This document shows, one piece after another, positions 30,933-40,276 of a stretch of DNA of 64,000 bases (position 1 is the stretch's first letter; each line of letters begins with the position of its first letter). Origin of the DNA: Streptomyces anulatus (GTDB lineage: Bacteria; Actinomycetota; Actinomycetes; Streptomycetales; Streptomycetaceae); NCBI RefSeq assembly GCF_000721175.1, contig NZ_JOEZ01000042.1:19893-83892 (forward strand), written 5' to 3'. The translations under genes were made by a program, and so were the position numbers. Below the pieces are notes generated by a model. The model saw only the letters and a list, made by a program, of their open reading frames with translations, did not search any database and was not told the DNA's origin.

Positions 30933-33062
30933 TCAGGCGAGGCCCGCCTCCTTCATCTGACGCAGTTCCTTCTTCAGTTCACCGACCTCGTCGCGCAGCC
31001 GGGCGGCCACCTCGAACTGCAGGTCCGCCGCGGCGGCCCGCATCCGCTCGGTCATCTCCTCGATGATCCCGGCCAGTTCGGTCGCGGGCCGGTCACTGAG
31101 CACCGCGCCGGGCGAGGCCGCCCTGCCCTTCGCGCCGCCCTTGGCTGCCTTGCCGCCGAGCGCGGGCACCGGGGTCTTGGCCTCCTTGCCCTGTCGGTAG
31201 CCGGTGCCGAGGAGCTGCTCGGTGTCGACCTCCTCGCGGGCGATGGTCGCGACGATGTCGTTGATCTTCTTGCGCAGCGGCTGCGGGTCGAGGCCACGCT
31301 CGGTGTTGTAGGCGATCTGCTTCTCGCGGCGGCGGTTCGTCTCGTCGATCGCCTGCGCCATCGCCGGGGTGATCTTGTCGGCGTACATGTGGACCTGGCC
31401 GGAGACGTTACGGGCGGCGCGGCCGATGGTCTGGATGAGCGAGGTGCCGGAGCGCAGGAAGCCCTGCTTGTCGGCGTCGAGGATCGCCACGAGGGACACC
31501 TCGGGAAGGTCGAGGCCCTCGCGCAGGAGGTTGATGCCGACGAGCACGTCGTACTCGCCGGAGCGCAGCTCGCGCAGCAGCTCGATGCGGCGCAGGGTGT
31601 CGACGTCGCTGTGCAGGTAGCGGACCTGGATGCCGAGCTCCAGGAAGTAGTCGGTGAGGTCCTCCGACATCTTCTTGGTGAGCGTCGTGACCAGGACCCT
31701 CTCGTCGCGCTCGGTGCGCTTGCGGATCTCGTGGACCAGGTCGTCGATCTGGCCCTCGGTGGGCTTGACCACGACCTCGGGGTCGACGAGGCCGGTGGGA
31801 CGGATGATCTGCTCGACGAACCCGTCGCCGCGCGAGAGCTCGTACTTCCCCGGGGTGGCGGAGAGATACACCGTCTGGTCGGTCCGCTTCAGGAACTCCT
31901 CCCACTTCAGCGGCCGGTTGTCCATCGCGGACGGCAGCCGGAAGCCGTGGTCGACGAGGGTCCGCTTGCGAGAGGCGTCCCCCTCGTACATCGCGCCGAT
32001 CTGCGGGACCGTGACGTGGGACTCGTCCAGGACGAGGAGGAAGTCGTCCGGGAAGTAGTCGAGGAGGGTGTTGGGGGCGGTGCCGGGCGCACGGTCGTCG
32101 AAGTGCATCGAGTAGTTCTCGACGCCGGAGCAGGTGCCGATCTGGCGGAGCATCTCGATGTCGTACGTGGTGCGCATGCGCAGCCGCTGGGCCTCCAGCA
32201 TCTTGCCCTGCTTCTCCAGCTCGGCCAGGCGCTGCTCCAGCTCCCGCTCGATGCCGCCGACGGCCTTCTCCATGCGCTCGGGCCCGGCGACGTAGTGGCT
32301 GGCGGGGAAGACGTGGACCGTGGGGTCCTCGCTGATGATCTCGCCGGTCAGCGGGTGGAGCGTGGACAGGGCCTCGATCTCGTCGCCGAACATCTCGATG
32401 CGGACGGCGAGCTCCTCGTAGACCGGGAAGATCTCGATGGTGTCGCCCCGGACCCGGAAGGTGCCGCGGGTGAAGGCCAGGTCGTTGCGGCTGTACTGCA
32501 TCTCGACGAAGCGGCGCAGCAGCTGGTCGCGGTCGATCTCCTCGCCGACCTTGAGCTGGACCATGCGGTCCACGTACTCCTGGGGCGTGCCGAGGCCGTA
32601 GATGCAGGAGACGGAGGCGACCACCACGACGTCGCGCCGGGTGAGCAGCGAGTTCGTCGCCGAGTGGCGCAGCCGTTCGACCTCCTCGTTGATGGAGGAG
32701 TCCTTCTCGATGTAGGTGTCCGACTGCGGGACGTACGCCTCGGGCTGGTAGTAGTCGTAGTACGAGACGAAATACTCCACCGCGTTGTTCGGGAGGAGCT
32801 CACGGAACTCGTTGGCCAGCTGGGCTGCGAGGGTCTTGTTCGGTGCCATCACCAGGGTGGGGCGCTGCAGCTTCTCGATCATCCAGGCGGTGGTCGCCGA
32901 CTTGCCGGTGCCGGTCGCGCCGAGCAGGACGACGTCCTTCTCATCTGCGCGGATACGCCGCTCCAGCTCGGCGATGGCCGCCGGCTGGTCACCGCTGGGC
33001 TGGTAGGGACTGACGACCTCGAAGGGCGCCACCGAACGTTCGATCTTGGAAACGGGCCGCAT
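30933..33062 (-). CDS. uvrB: Excinuclease ABC subunit B
   Basis: Helicase-like damage-verification subunit of nucleotide excision repair. The 709-aa product has Walker A GATGTGKS near residue 47, the damage-probing beta-hairpin ([13 protein letters not shown]), the DEAD-like motif DESHVTVPQ, motif VI (QTIGRAARN) and a C-terminal UVR domain for UvrC binding. It is transcribed alone. A TACGGT -10 ends six bases before the ATG, so the mRNA is probably leaderless. Confidence 0.97.
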   Translation of the reverse strand: MRPVSKIERSVAPFEVVSPYQPSGDQPAAIAELERRIRADEKDVVLLGATGTGKSATTAWMIEKLQRPTLVMAPNKTLAAQLANEFRELLPNNAVEYFVSYYDYYQPEAYVPQSDTYIEKDSSINEEVERLRHSATNSLLTRRDVVVVASVSCIYGLGTPQEYVDRMVQLKVGEEIDRDQLLRRFVEMQYSRNDLAFTRGTFRVRGDTIEIFPVYEELAVRIEMFGDEIEALSTLHPLTGEIISEDPTVHVFPASHYVAGPERMEKAVGGIERELEQRLAELEKQGKMLEAQRLRMRTTYDIEMLRQIGTCSGVENYSMHFDDRAPGTAPNTLLDYFPDDFLLVLDESHVTVPQIGAMYEGDASRKRTLVDHGFRLPSAMDNRPLKWEEFLKRTDQTVYLSATPGKYELSRGDGFVEQIIRPTGLVDPEVVVKPTEGQIDDLVHEIRKRTERDERVLVTTLTKKMSEDLTDYFLELGIQVRYLHSDVDTLRRIELLRELRSGEYDVLVGINLLREGLDLPEVSLVAILDADKQGFLRSGTSLIQTIGRAARNVSGQVHMYADKITPAMAQAIDETNRRREKQIAYNTERGLDPQPLRKKINDIVATIAREEVDTEQLLGTGYRQGKEAKTPVPALGGKAAKGGAKGRAASPGAVLSDRPATELAGIIEEMTERMRAAAADLQFEVAARLRDEVGELKKELRQMKEAGLA

Positions 33063-33068
33063 GCAACC

Positions 33069-33091
33069 ACCGTACGGCTCGCCACTGACAA
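33069..33091 (-). promoter_or_regulatory. PafBC-type DNA-damage promoter of uvrB
   Basis: TTGTCAGTG (33091-33083), eight bases, then TACGGT (33074-33069), six bases before the uvrB ATG. This is a perfect match to the TTGTCRGTG-N8-TAnnnT motif of LexA-independent damage-inducible actinobacterial promoters. Confidence 0.8.
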
Positions 33092-33101
33092 CGGCCCCGG
33101 A

Positions 33102-33956
33102 TCACCACCGACGACGGCCCCGGATCAGCGGTACCGGACCCCTCCCGCGCCTTCGCGGGCGGTTCTCCGCGGGTGCCCCCCCGGTCCGCGGGTCCGGGCC
33201 GGGTCCGCCCGTCACCGCCCTCGGGTCGAACATCAGCACCACCGCGGCGAGGAGCAGGAAACAGGCGGGGCCGGCCAGCATCGGGCCGATCATCTCGGTG
33301 GGCCGGTCGCCGGGCAGGACGTCGGCCAGGTCCGCCGGCAGGGTGGGCGGCAGGTGCAGGTGCACATCGAGCGCGGCCATGCCCGTGTAGTGCATCCCGG
33401 TCACCGCGACGGCCATCAGGATGCTCGCGCCGAGGCCGGAGAGGGCTCCTCGGAGGGTGACGGTCGCCCACAGCGCGCCCGTGGCGGCGCACCCGGCGAT
33501 CAGCACCGAGAGGACGACGAGGGGCGTGTCGTACGCGAACCGCGCGTCCATGCGCATGCCCGCCATCCCGAGATAGTGCATGGAGGCGATGCCGAGGCCG
33601 GTGATCGTGCCGCCCGTGATCAACGCCATGCGGGTCGCGCCCCGGTACCCGACAATGAAGATGCCGATGCCGACCATCACCACGGCCACGGCCAGGCCGG
33701 CGAAGGTGAGGGGCTTGTCGTAGGAGATCGGAGCCTCCTGGACGGTGAAGCCCGTCATCGCGACGAAGTGCATGGTCCACACCCCGGAGCCGATGGACAG
33801 CGAGCCCAGCGCCAGCCAGCCGGCCCGGTGGGAGCGTGCGGTGTGGAGGGACCGGGTGGTGCAGCGGAGCCCGAGGGCGGCTCCCAGGGCGGCCATGAGG
33901 AATGCCGCGACCGGAGTCACCAGGCCGTGGGTGAATCCGTCGATCGTTCCCTGCAT
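33102..33956 (-). CDS. MHYT-domain integral membrane sensor
   Basis: The 284-aa product from ATG 33956 (GAAGGG ten bases upstream) has about seven membrane segments and three copies of the MHYT signature (VWTMHFVAMTGF, IASMHYLGMAGM, VTGMHYTGMAAL). MHYT domains are proposed to bind copper and sense O2, CO or NO. No GGDEF, EAL or kinase domain is attached; the C-terminus is only basic and Pro/Gly-rich. It lies between uvrB and the divergent GDPD gene. Confidence 0.85.
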   Translation of the reverse strand: MQGTIDGFTHGLVTPVAAFLMAALGAALGLRCTTRSLHTARSHRAGWLALGSLSIGSGVWTMHFVAMTGFTVQEAPISYDKPLTFAGLAVAVVMVGIGIFIVGYRGATRMALITGGTITGLGIASMHYLGMAGMRMDARFAYDTPLVVLSVLIAGCAATGALWATVTLRGALSGLGASILMAVAVTGMHYTGMAALDVHLHLPPTLPADLADVLPGDRPTEMIGPMLAGPACFLLLAAVVLMFDPRAVTGGPGPDPRTGGAPAENRPRRRGRGPVPLIRGRRRW

Positions 33957-34185
33957 ACGCGCACGCCCTTCGAGAAGGCCCGGGGTCGAGGAGGGTCCCC
34001 AAGGGGCGAGTCCCGGCGGGCAGACAAAGAAAGCCCATTTTATCGGCACGACCTCGTGCCCTGCTCCCGCGGTGGCCCCGGGACCGAAGGTTCCGTTCAT
34101 TCCTCGGCCATCGCAGCCCCGCCGGGCGTTGGCGGGCCGCTGTCACTCTCTGCGTGTCCGCACACTCCCGACGTGAGGGGTCCCC

Positions 34186-35058
34186 GTGTTCGTCCGCACC
34201 GCAACCGCTTCCACCGCGGCCGCCGCCCTGCTCGGCGCCGGCGCCCTGCTCCCCGCCGACCGGCCCGAGGCTCCGGAGCGGCAGACGGCCCCGGTCGTCG
34301 TGGCCCACCGGGGGGCATCGGGCTACGCGCCGGAGAACACCCTCGCCGCCGCCGACGCCGCGGACGCCCTCGGCATCGACTGGGTCGAGAACGACGTCCA
34401 CCGCACCCGCGACGGCGAGCTCGTCGTGCTGCACGACACCAACCTGAAGCGCACGACGGACGTCGAGCAGGTCTTCCCCGACCGGGCGCCGTGGGCGGTC
34501 AAGGACTTCACCGCGGCGGAGCTGGCGAAGCTCGACGCGGGCAGCTGGTTCGGAACGCAGTTCACCGGGGCCCGGGTGCCGACGCTCACCCAGTTCCTGC
34601 ACCGCCTGGAGCGCAACCGGCAGAAGCTGCTCCTGGAGATCAAGAGCCCGGCGACCTACCCGGGCATCGAGCGGGACATCATCCGGGTGCTGGGGCGGTC
34701 GGGGTGGCTGGACCGCTCCCACGTGCGGAACCGGCTGGTCATCCAGAGCTTCGGCGCCGAAAGCGTGAAGAAGGTGCACGCCCTGCGCCCCGACATCACG
34801 ACCGGCTTCCTGGGCACCCCGGCGGTGGCCGACCTGCCCTCGTACGCGGCGTTCACCGATCAGATCAACCCCTCGTACGCGACGATCGGCGCCGACTACG
34901 TGGCGGCCGTCCACCGGCTCAAGGGCCCGCACGGCAAGCGGCTGCGGGTGAACACGTGGACGGTCAACAAGGCGGCGGACGCGGTGAAGGCCCGTGACTA
35001 CGGGGTCGACGGCATCATCACCAACTTCCCCGACGTGGTGCGCGACGCGACGAGCTGA
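34186..35058 (+). CDS. Secreted glycerophosphodiester phosphodiesterase
   Basis: Hydrolyses glycerophosphodiesters to glycerol-3-phosphate and an alcohol. The 290-aa product has a short N-terminal signal (ATASTAAAALLGAGALLPA) and the complete GDPD active site: VAHRGASGYAPENTLAA (catalytic His), DWVENDVHRTRDGELVVLHD (metal ligands and second His) and LLLEIKSP. GTG 34186 follows GAGGGG. Export suggests phosphate scavenging. A terminator hairpin follows. Confidence 0.9.
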   Translation: MFVRTATASTAAAALLGAGALLPADRPEAPERQTAPVVVAHRGASGYAPENTLAAADAADALGIDWVENDVHRTRDGELVVLHDTNLKRTTDVEQVFPDRAPWAVKDFTAAELAKLDAGSWFGTQFTGARVPTLTQFLHRLERNRQKLLLEIKSPATYPGIERDIIRVLGRSGWLDRSHVRNRLVIQSFGAESVKKVHALRPDITTGFLGTPAVADLPSYAAFTDQINPSYATIGADYVAAVHRLKGPHGKRLRVNTWTVNKAADAVKARDYGVDGIITNFPDVVRDATS

Positions 35059-35079
35059 CGCGGCGCACCGCGTCGTGTC

Positions 35080-35114
35080 GGCGGTCCCGTCGGTCTTCCG
35101 CCGGTGGGACCGCC
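35080..35114 (+). terminator. Terminator of the GDPD gene
   Basis: Nine-bp perfect stem (ggcggtccc / gggaccgcc), extended inward by imperfect pairing, 20 bases after the stop and before the ogt promoter. Confidence 0.65.
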
Positions 35115-35136
35115 GCTGTCGCCGACGGGACCACCG

Positions 35137-35159
35137 CTGTCAGTGGCCGGTCGTACGGT
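35137..35159 (+). promoter_or_regulatory. PafBC-type DNA-damage promoter of ogt
   Basis: CTGTCAGTG (35137-35145), eight bases, then TACGGT (35154-35159), seven bases before the ATG. It differs from TTGTCRGTG-N8-TAnnnT only at the first base and shares its -10 with the uvrB promoter. Confidence 0.75.
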
Positions 35160-35166
35160 GGTCGGC

Positions 35167-35724
35167 ATGAAGAACTACGGGACCGGCGGCGAGCCGGCTG
35201 TCGAGTGGACCGTCGTGGACAGCGACATCGGCCCGCTGCTGCTCGCCGCGACCGGGGCGGGACTGGTGAGCGTGTCCTTCCACGCCCGTCCCGGCGTACG
35301 GGACGCGATGCTCGACCGGTTGCGGGCCCGGTTCGGCACGGAGCCGGTGGAGGCGCCCGGCTCGGCGCGGCTCGCCGAGCCCATACGCAGGCTCGCGGCG
35401 TATTTCGCCGGCGAGCGGGAGGACTTCGACCTCGATCTGGACTGGTCGCTGACCGCGGGGTTCCACCGTGAGGTGCTCCGCGAGCTGGCGTCCGGGGTGC
35501 CCTACGGCACGGTCGTCGGGTACGGGGAACTGGCCGCGCGGGTCGGCCGGCCGGAGGGGGCGCAGGCGGTGGGGGCGGCCATGGGGGCCAACCCGCTGCC
35601 GGTGGTGGTGCCGTGTCACCGGGTGGTGGAGAGCGACGGCGGCCTGGGCGGGTTCGGCGGCGGTCCGGAGACCAAGCGGCAGTTGCTGGCGCTGGAGGGG
35701 GTCCTGCCGCAGCCGCTGTTCTAG
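35167..35724 (+). CDS. ogt: Methylated-DNA--[protein]-cysteine S-methyltransferase
   Basis: Suicide repair enzyme that removes methyl groups from O6-methylguanine. The 185-aa product has the acceptor motif PCHRVV near its C-terminus, the helix-turn-helix recognition region (YGTVVGYGELAARVGRPEGA) and the N-terminal domain common to Ogt/MGMT. ATG 35167 has no Shine-Dalgarno; the -10 seven bases upstream supports a leaderless mRNA. Confidence 0.93.
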   Translation: MKNYGTGGEPAVEWTVVDSDIGPLLLAATGAGLVSVSFHARPGVRDAMLDRLRARFGTEPVEAPGSARLAEPIRRLAAYFAGEREDFDLDLDWSLTAGFHREVLRELASGVPYGTVVGYGELAARVGRPEGAQAVGAAMGANPLPVVVPCHRVVESDGGLGGFGGGPETKRQLLALEGVLPQPLF

Positions 35725-35814
35725 GGAAGGGCCGGACACCTCCCCGGAGCGTCCGGTCGGACATCGCCGGAGTCCGTTCACCCGCCCGGGTGAACGGCGG
35801 CCGCCGAGCGGTGG

Positions 35815-35820
35815 CACACT
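35815..35820 (+). promoter_or_regulatory. -10-like element of the MFS gene
   Basis: CACACT, then six bases, then GTG. It is a weaker TAnnnT match than the others but has the same spacing, and there is no ribosome-binding site. Confidence 0.35.
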
Positions 35821-35826
35821 GCGCCG

Positions 35827-37101
35827 GTGACGACCCCTCTCCCCTCCCCTCAGGTCACGGCCGCCGGGCTGCCCGCTCTTCAGCGCCGGACGTCGGCCGT
35901 GCTCATCGTCAGCCAGATACTCGGCGGCCTCGGTGTGGCCGTCGGCATCGCCCTGGCCCCGATACTGGCCGCCGAGGTGAGCGGTTCCGAGGCGCTGTCC
36001 GGGCTGGCGCCGACCGCGTCCGTCGTCGGCACGGCGCTGCTGTCGCTGCCGCTGGCCGCCCTGATGACCTCCCGGGGCCGCCGGTCCGGCCTGGTGCTCG
36101 CCTATCTGATCGGTGCGCTGGGCGGTGGCCTGGTGGTCCTCGCCACGATGCTGCCCAGCTTCCCGCTGCTGCTGCTCGGCATGGCCGCGTTCGGCGCGGG
36201 GTCCCTGGCCGGTCTCCAGGCCCGGTTCGCGGCGGCCGACCTGGTGGGGCCGGAGCGGCGGGCGCGGGCGATCTCCACCGTCGTCTGGGCCACCACGATC
36301 GGCTCGGTGCTGGGCCCCAACATCTCGGCCCCGGCGAGCCGGCTGTTCCGCGGTACGCGGGTGCCCGAGGCGGCCGGGCCGTATCTGTGCTCGGCCGCCG
36401 TTTTCCTGCTCGCCGGGCTCGTCGTGGCGCTCGCGCTGCGCCCGGATCCGCTTCTCACCGCCCGCTCCCTGATCCCGGAGGGCCCGGCGGGGCCGCCGAA
36501 GCGATCCCTGCGCGCCGGGATCGAGGCGGTCCGGGAGTCGCCGATGGCGCGGCTGGCCCTGGTGACGGTCACCGTGTCGCACACCGCCATGGTGTCGATC
36601 ATGGTCATGACCCCGGTCGACCTGGGCCGGCACGGCGCCGGTCTCCAGCTGATCGGGCTCGTCATCAGCGGACACATCGCGGGCATGTACGCGTTCTCGC
36701 CGGTGATGGGATGGCTGGCCGACCGGTTCGGCCGACTGGCCGTGATCGGCCTGGCCGTCGGACTGCTGAGCTTCGCCGCGCTGCTCGCGGGCACCGCCGG
36801 TCCCCGGCACGGGCAGACCGCCTTGGGCCTGTTCGTGCTGGGCCTCGGCTGGTCGGCGGGGATGATCGCCGGCTCGGCGCTGCTCACCGACGCGGTGCCG
36901 CAGTCCGCCCAGGCGGCGGTGCAGGGGCTGTCGGACCTGACGATGAACGCGGCGGCGGGCGTCGGCGGGGCGGCGGCCGGGGTGATCGTCGCCCAGTGGG
37001 GGTACGGCCCCCTGAACGCGATCGGTGCCGCTCTGCTGCTGCCGGTGGCCGCGCTCGCCCTGCGCCGGGGCCTGCGGCGGCCGGGCCCGGTCAGCGGCTG
37101 A
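35827..37101 (+). CDS. MFS transporter
   Basis: The 424-aa product has 12 predicted membrane segments in two halves, the MFS loop motif at LMTSRGRRSG after the second and GWLADRFGRLAVIG after the eighth. The substrate cannot be predicted; drug or metabolite efflux is likely. The start is GTG 35827. CACACT ends six bases before it, suggesting a leaderless transcript. No regulator is adjacent. Confidence 0.85.
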   Translation: MTTPLPSPQVTAAGLPALQRRTSAVLIVSQILGGLGVAVGIALAPILAAEVSGSEALSGLAPTASVVGTALLSLPLAALMTSRGRRSGLVLAYLIGALGGGLVVLATMLPSFPLLLLGMAAFGAGSLAGLQARFAAADLVGPERRARAISTVVWATTIGSVLGPNISAPASRLFRGTRVPEAAGPYLCSAAVFLLAGLVVALALRPDPLLTARSLIPEGPAGPPKRSLRAGIEAVRESPMARLALVTVTVSHTAMVSIMVMTPVDLGRHGAGLQLIGLVISGHIAGMYAFSPVMGWLADRFGRLAVIGLAVGLLSFAALLAGTAGPRHGQTALGLFVLGLGWSAGMIAGSALLTDAVPQSAQAAVQGLSDLTMNAAAGVGGAAAGVIVAQWGYGPLNAIGAALLLPVAALALRRGLRRPGPVSG

Positions 37102-37164
37102 CCCGCCGCCGGACCGCCCCCGCGGCAGACTTCACAGAGCCAGAACCAGAACCAGCAACAGCCG

Positions 37165-37527
37165 TCAGAGGCTGATGTGGTACGCCTTGCGGAGCGTCTC
37201 GTGAACGGTCCAGGTCGTCCTGTCGCCCTCGCGCAGGACGCAGGCGTCCCCCGGGCCGATCTCCAGCGTCGCCCCGCCCTCGACCGCGACCGTCGCCCGG
37301 CCGCTGACGACCACGAACAGCTCGTTCGCCTCGGTGTCGGTGACCTCGCCGGGCGTGATCTGCCAGATCCCCCGGATCTGCTTGCCGTCGGCCGATTCCC
37401 ACAGCACCTTGCCCGTCACCACGGGGTCGCCCGAGACGATCTGCGCCGGATCGAGGGGTTCCGGAACGAGCTCGGCGTCCGGGATGTGTACGGCGAAGGA
37501 GGCGGGGACCTGGTCGTTTGTCGTCAT
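37165..37527 (-). CDS. Cupin-domain protein
   Basis: A 120-aa single-domain beta-barrel of the cupin_3 (DUF861) type: WQITPGEVTDTEANELFVVV is motif 1 and LEIGPGDACVLREGDRTTW is motif 2. The metal-binding histidines of classical cupins are missing; an acidic pair takes their place, as in other DUF861 members. Function unknown. TAAGGT lies eight bases before the ATG, so it may be leaderless or use AAGGTGA as a ribosome site. Confidence 0.8.
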   Translation of the reverse strand: MTTNDQVPASFAVHIPDAELVPEPLDPAQIVSGDPVVTGKVLWESADGKQIRGIWQITPGEVTDTEANELFVVVSGRATVAVEGGATLEIGPGDACVLREGDRTTWTVHETLRKAYHISL

Positions 37528-37631
37528 GGCCGGTCACCTTAGCGACCGCTTCCGGCCACACCGCGGCCAGGACCCACCACAGGAGGTCCGTCCGTGGTTT
37601 GCGCCCCTCCCGCCCGCGACAGGGATGGGGC

Positions 37632-38567
37632 ATGCCTCAGAAATCACCGGAACCCTACGAGCCCGTGCTCCCGTCGGAGGTGCGCGCCGCCCTGAGCGCC
37701 GGACTGCCTGTCGTGGCGCTGGAGTCGACGATCATCGCGCACGGTCTGCCGCGCCCACGCAACCTGGCCGTGGCCCTGGAACTGGAGGGGCTCGTCCGGT
37801 CCGCCGGCGCTGTTCCGGCGACCGTCGCCGTTCTGGACGGGCGGGCCCATGTCGGCCTGAGCACGGAGCAGTTGGAGCGGGTAGCCGGTGATCAGGCGGT
37901 ACGCAAGCTGGGGCACCGCGATCTGGCTCCGGCGCTCGCCTCCGGGGCGAGCGGGGCGACGACGGTGTCCGCGACGGCGTTCCTGGCGGCGCGGGCGGGC
38001 GTCGGCGTCTTCGCGACGGGCGGGCTGGGCGGCGTACACCGGGGATGGACCGACGACCAGGACGAGTCGGCCGATCTGCGGCTGCTCGCCCGCACCGGGA
38101 TCACCGTGGTCTGCGCGGGGGTGAAGTCGATCCTCGACGTCCCGGCGACCCTCCAGCGGCTGGAGACCCTCGGCGTCGGCATCGTCGGCTACGGCACGGA
38201 GCTCTTCCCCGGCTTCTACCTGAGCAGCTCCGGCGAACCCGTCGACTGGACGGTGCACAGCCCCGAGGAGGTGGTGGAGGTGATCCGGGCGAAGGAGGCG
38301 CTGGGCGGCCCGGCGGCCGCGCTGATCGTCGCCAACCCCGTACCGGAGCGGGATCAGTTGGATCCGGCGCTGCACGACCGGGTGCTGGCGGAGGCGCTGG
38401 AGGTGTGCCGGGAGCGGGGCATCTCGGGGCAGGGCGTCACGCCGTTCCTGCTGGACCGGCTGATGCGGCGGACCGAGGGCGCGTCGCTGGAGGCGAACCT
38501 CGCGGCCGTACGCGGAAACGTGGCGCTGGCGGCGCGGATCGCCGTCGCGGCGGCGGGTGCCCGGTGA
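37632..38567 (+). CDS. psuG: Pseudouridine-5'-phosphate glycosidase
   Basis: Splits pseudouridine-5'-phosphate to uracil and ribose-5-phosphate. The 311-aa product has family motifs VVALESTIIAHGLPRPRN, TVSATAFLAARAGVGVFATGG and the catalytic-lysine segment GVKSILDVPATLQRLE. ATG 37632 (MPQKSPEPYEP) is used; the longer frame is non-coding in character. It overlaps the following PfkB kinase by GTGA, the expected kinase partner. Confidence 0.92.
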   Translation: MPQKSPEPYEPVLPSEVRAALSAGLPVVALESTIIAHGLPRPRNLAVALELEGLVRSAGAVPATVAVLDGRAHVGLSTEQLERVAGDQAVRKLGHRDLAPALASGASGATTVSATAFLAARAGVGVFATGGLGGVHRGWTDDQDESADLRLLARTGITVVCAGVKSILDVPATLQRLETLGVGIVGYGTELFPGFYLSSSGEPVDWTVHSPEEVVEVIRAKEALGGPAAALIVANPVPERDQLDPALHDRVLAEALEVCRERGISGQGVTPFLLDRLMRRTEGASLEANLAAVRGNVALAARIAVAAAGAR

Positions 38568-39478
38568 GTGGTCCTGCGGCGGGCGGCGGGCTGTTGGTGG
38601 TGGGGGACGTGGTCACGGACGTGGTGGCGCGTCATGGACCGGCGCTCGCGCACGGTACGGACACGGCGGCCCGGATCCGCACCCTGCCGGGCGGCGCGGG
38701 GGCCAATGTCGCCTGCTGGGCGGTGCGTTCGGGCTGCCCGGACGCCCGGCTGCTGGCCAGGGCGGGGGCGGAGTCCGCCGACTGGCACCGTCAGGCGCTG
38801 GAGCGGGCGGGGGTGCGGGCGTTCCTCGCGGTGGACGACGCGTTTCCGACGGCGACCGTCATCGCCCTGGTCGACGCGGCGGCCGAGCGCACCTTCCTGA
38901 CGGACGGCGGGGCGGTGCTGCGGCTCGCCGCCGAGGACTTCGCGCCCTCGATGCTCGACGGTGCCGGGCGGCTGCATCTGTCCGGCTACCTCCTGTTCGC
39001 CGCGACGAGCCGGGCCGCCGCGCTCCTCGCCCTGCGCACCGCCGTGGAGCGGGGCGTTCCGGTGAGCGTGGATCCGGCGTCGGCCGGGTTCCTCGGCGAG
39101 CTGGGGCCGAAGCGGTTCCTGGAGTTCGCGGAGGGGGCGGAGCTGCTGCTGCCGAACGCGGACGAGGCCCGGCTCCTCACCGGGCTGCCCGGGCCGGAAC
39201 CGGCGGCGGCCGCGTTGAGCCGGTGGTTCCCGCGCGTCGTCGTCACCCTGGGCGCGCGGGGAGCCGTGGTGGCCGCCGGGGGCGAGGTCGTCGGCCGCGT
39301 CCCCGCCCCTCCGGTGCGCGAGCCGGTCGACTCGACGGGGGCGGGCGACGCGTTCACCGGCGGGTTCCTCGCGGCGCTGCTGGCCGGGGCGGACGACCTG
39401 GCCGCGGCCGCCCAGGGCTGCCGGGCGGGGGCGGAGGCCGTGGCCACGGTGGGCGGGCGGCCGCCGCCCGGCAGGTGA
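38564..39478 (+). CDS. psuK: PfkB-family kinase, probable pseudouridine kinase
   Basis: The 304-aa product is a ribokinase-type (PfkB) enzyme: LPGGAGANVACWAVRSG near the N-terminus and the C-terminal catalytic-base signature DSTGAGDAFTGGF. Because its GTG start overlaps the psuG stop, and PsuG needs pseudouridine-5'-phosphate, it is most likely pseudouridine kinase. The assignment of substrate is by context. Confidence 0.82.
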   Translation: MSGPAAGGGLLVVGDVVTDVVARHGPALAHGTDTAARIRTLPGGAGANVACWAVRSGCPDARLLARAGAESADWHRQALERAGVRAFLAVDDAFPTATVIALVDAAAERTFLTDGGAVLRLAAEDFAPSMLDGAGRLHLSGYLLFAATSRAAALLALRTAVERGVPVSVDPASAGFLGELGPKRFLEFAEGAELLLPNADEARLLTGLPGPEPAAAALSRWFPRVVVTLGARGAVVAAGGEVVGRVPAPPVREPVDSTGAGDAFTGGFLAALLAGADDLAAAAQGCRAGAEAVATVGGRPPPGR

Positions 39479-39581
39479 CGTCGGGCCACGCCCGTCGGCC
39501 GCGGGGCCGCACCGCGCGTCCGGTGACGACCGGTGACGCGCCGCCCGCCCGGTGATGAGGGGTGCGGCGCCCGTGCGCGGT

Positions 39582-40229
39582 TCACCCGCTCCCAGGCAGC
39601 CCCGACCAGGCCGGGTGCGAGGGGTCGTCCGCCCGGACCACCACGTCCGCCCGCTCCGTGGGCGACACCTCGTCCTCGTACCGGACGAAGGCGGGCAGGG
39701 TCCAGCGTTCCGACTCTTCCGTACGCCGTCGCAACGCCCCCGGGGACAGCCGCAGATGGACGCTCAGCGCGAACGGGAACCAGTGCCCCAGCAGGAACGG
39801 GCCGTGCACGACGACGACCCCGCCCTCGGGCAGCGAGTGGTACGGGGTGCGGGTCGCCCGGTCGGTCACCGGGTCCCACAGATCGGGCAGCACCCGGCCG
39901 GAGCCGCCCGCCTCCAGCGGCCGGAACACCTCGCGCCACAGCGCCCCGGTGTCGAACCAGCTGTCGGCGTACGCGTCCGGGTCCCGCTTCCCGTACTCGA
40001 AGCGCAGACTCGCCGGGCGCAGGAAGCCCTCGGTGGAGACCACGAGGACCGAGCGGCCGAGCAGCCGCAGCTCCTGGGCGAGGCGCTCGGCCGTCTCGCC
40101 GGTGCGGGCGGCCGGGGCGCCGTCGATGCCGAACGCGAGCCAGGGCCCGCCGTCGGCGGCGGACAGCCCGTCGCCGTACCTGGCCAGTTCGCCGGCCAGC
40201 CGTTGCCAGGTGATCGCTTCGAGTCGCAC
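39582..40229 (-). CDS. Uridine kinase-like protein with degenerate P-loop
   Basis: The 215-aa product resembles uridine kinase-family NTPases in layout: AFGIDGAPAARTGETAERLA, a TEGFLRPASLRFEYG region, VVVHGPFLLGHW and a C-terminal FVRYEDEVSPTERADVVV. The phosphate-binding loop lacks the invariant Gly-Lys-Ser/Thr: GIDGAPAARTGE has no lysine. The family is common in Streptomyces, so it is probably functional in another way or non-catalytic. Start GTG 40229. Its neighbours are convergent psuK and, upstream on the same strand, the HxlR gene. Confidence 0.72.
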   Translation of the reverse strand: MRLEAITWQRLAGELARYGDGLSAADGGPWLAFGIDGAPAARTGETAERLAQELRLLGRSVLVVSTEGFLRPASLRFEYGKRDPDAYADSWFDTGALWREVFRPLEAGGSGRVLPDLWDPVTDRATRTPYHSLPEGGVVVVHGPFLLGHWFPFALSVHLRLSPGALRRRTEESERWTLPAFVRYEDEVSPTERADVVVRADDPSHPAWSGLPGSG

Positions 40230-40276
40230 GGCTCCATCATCGCCGGACCGGCGGGCGGGCGCTTTTGTGCGGGGGT

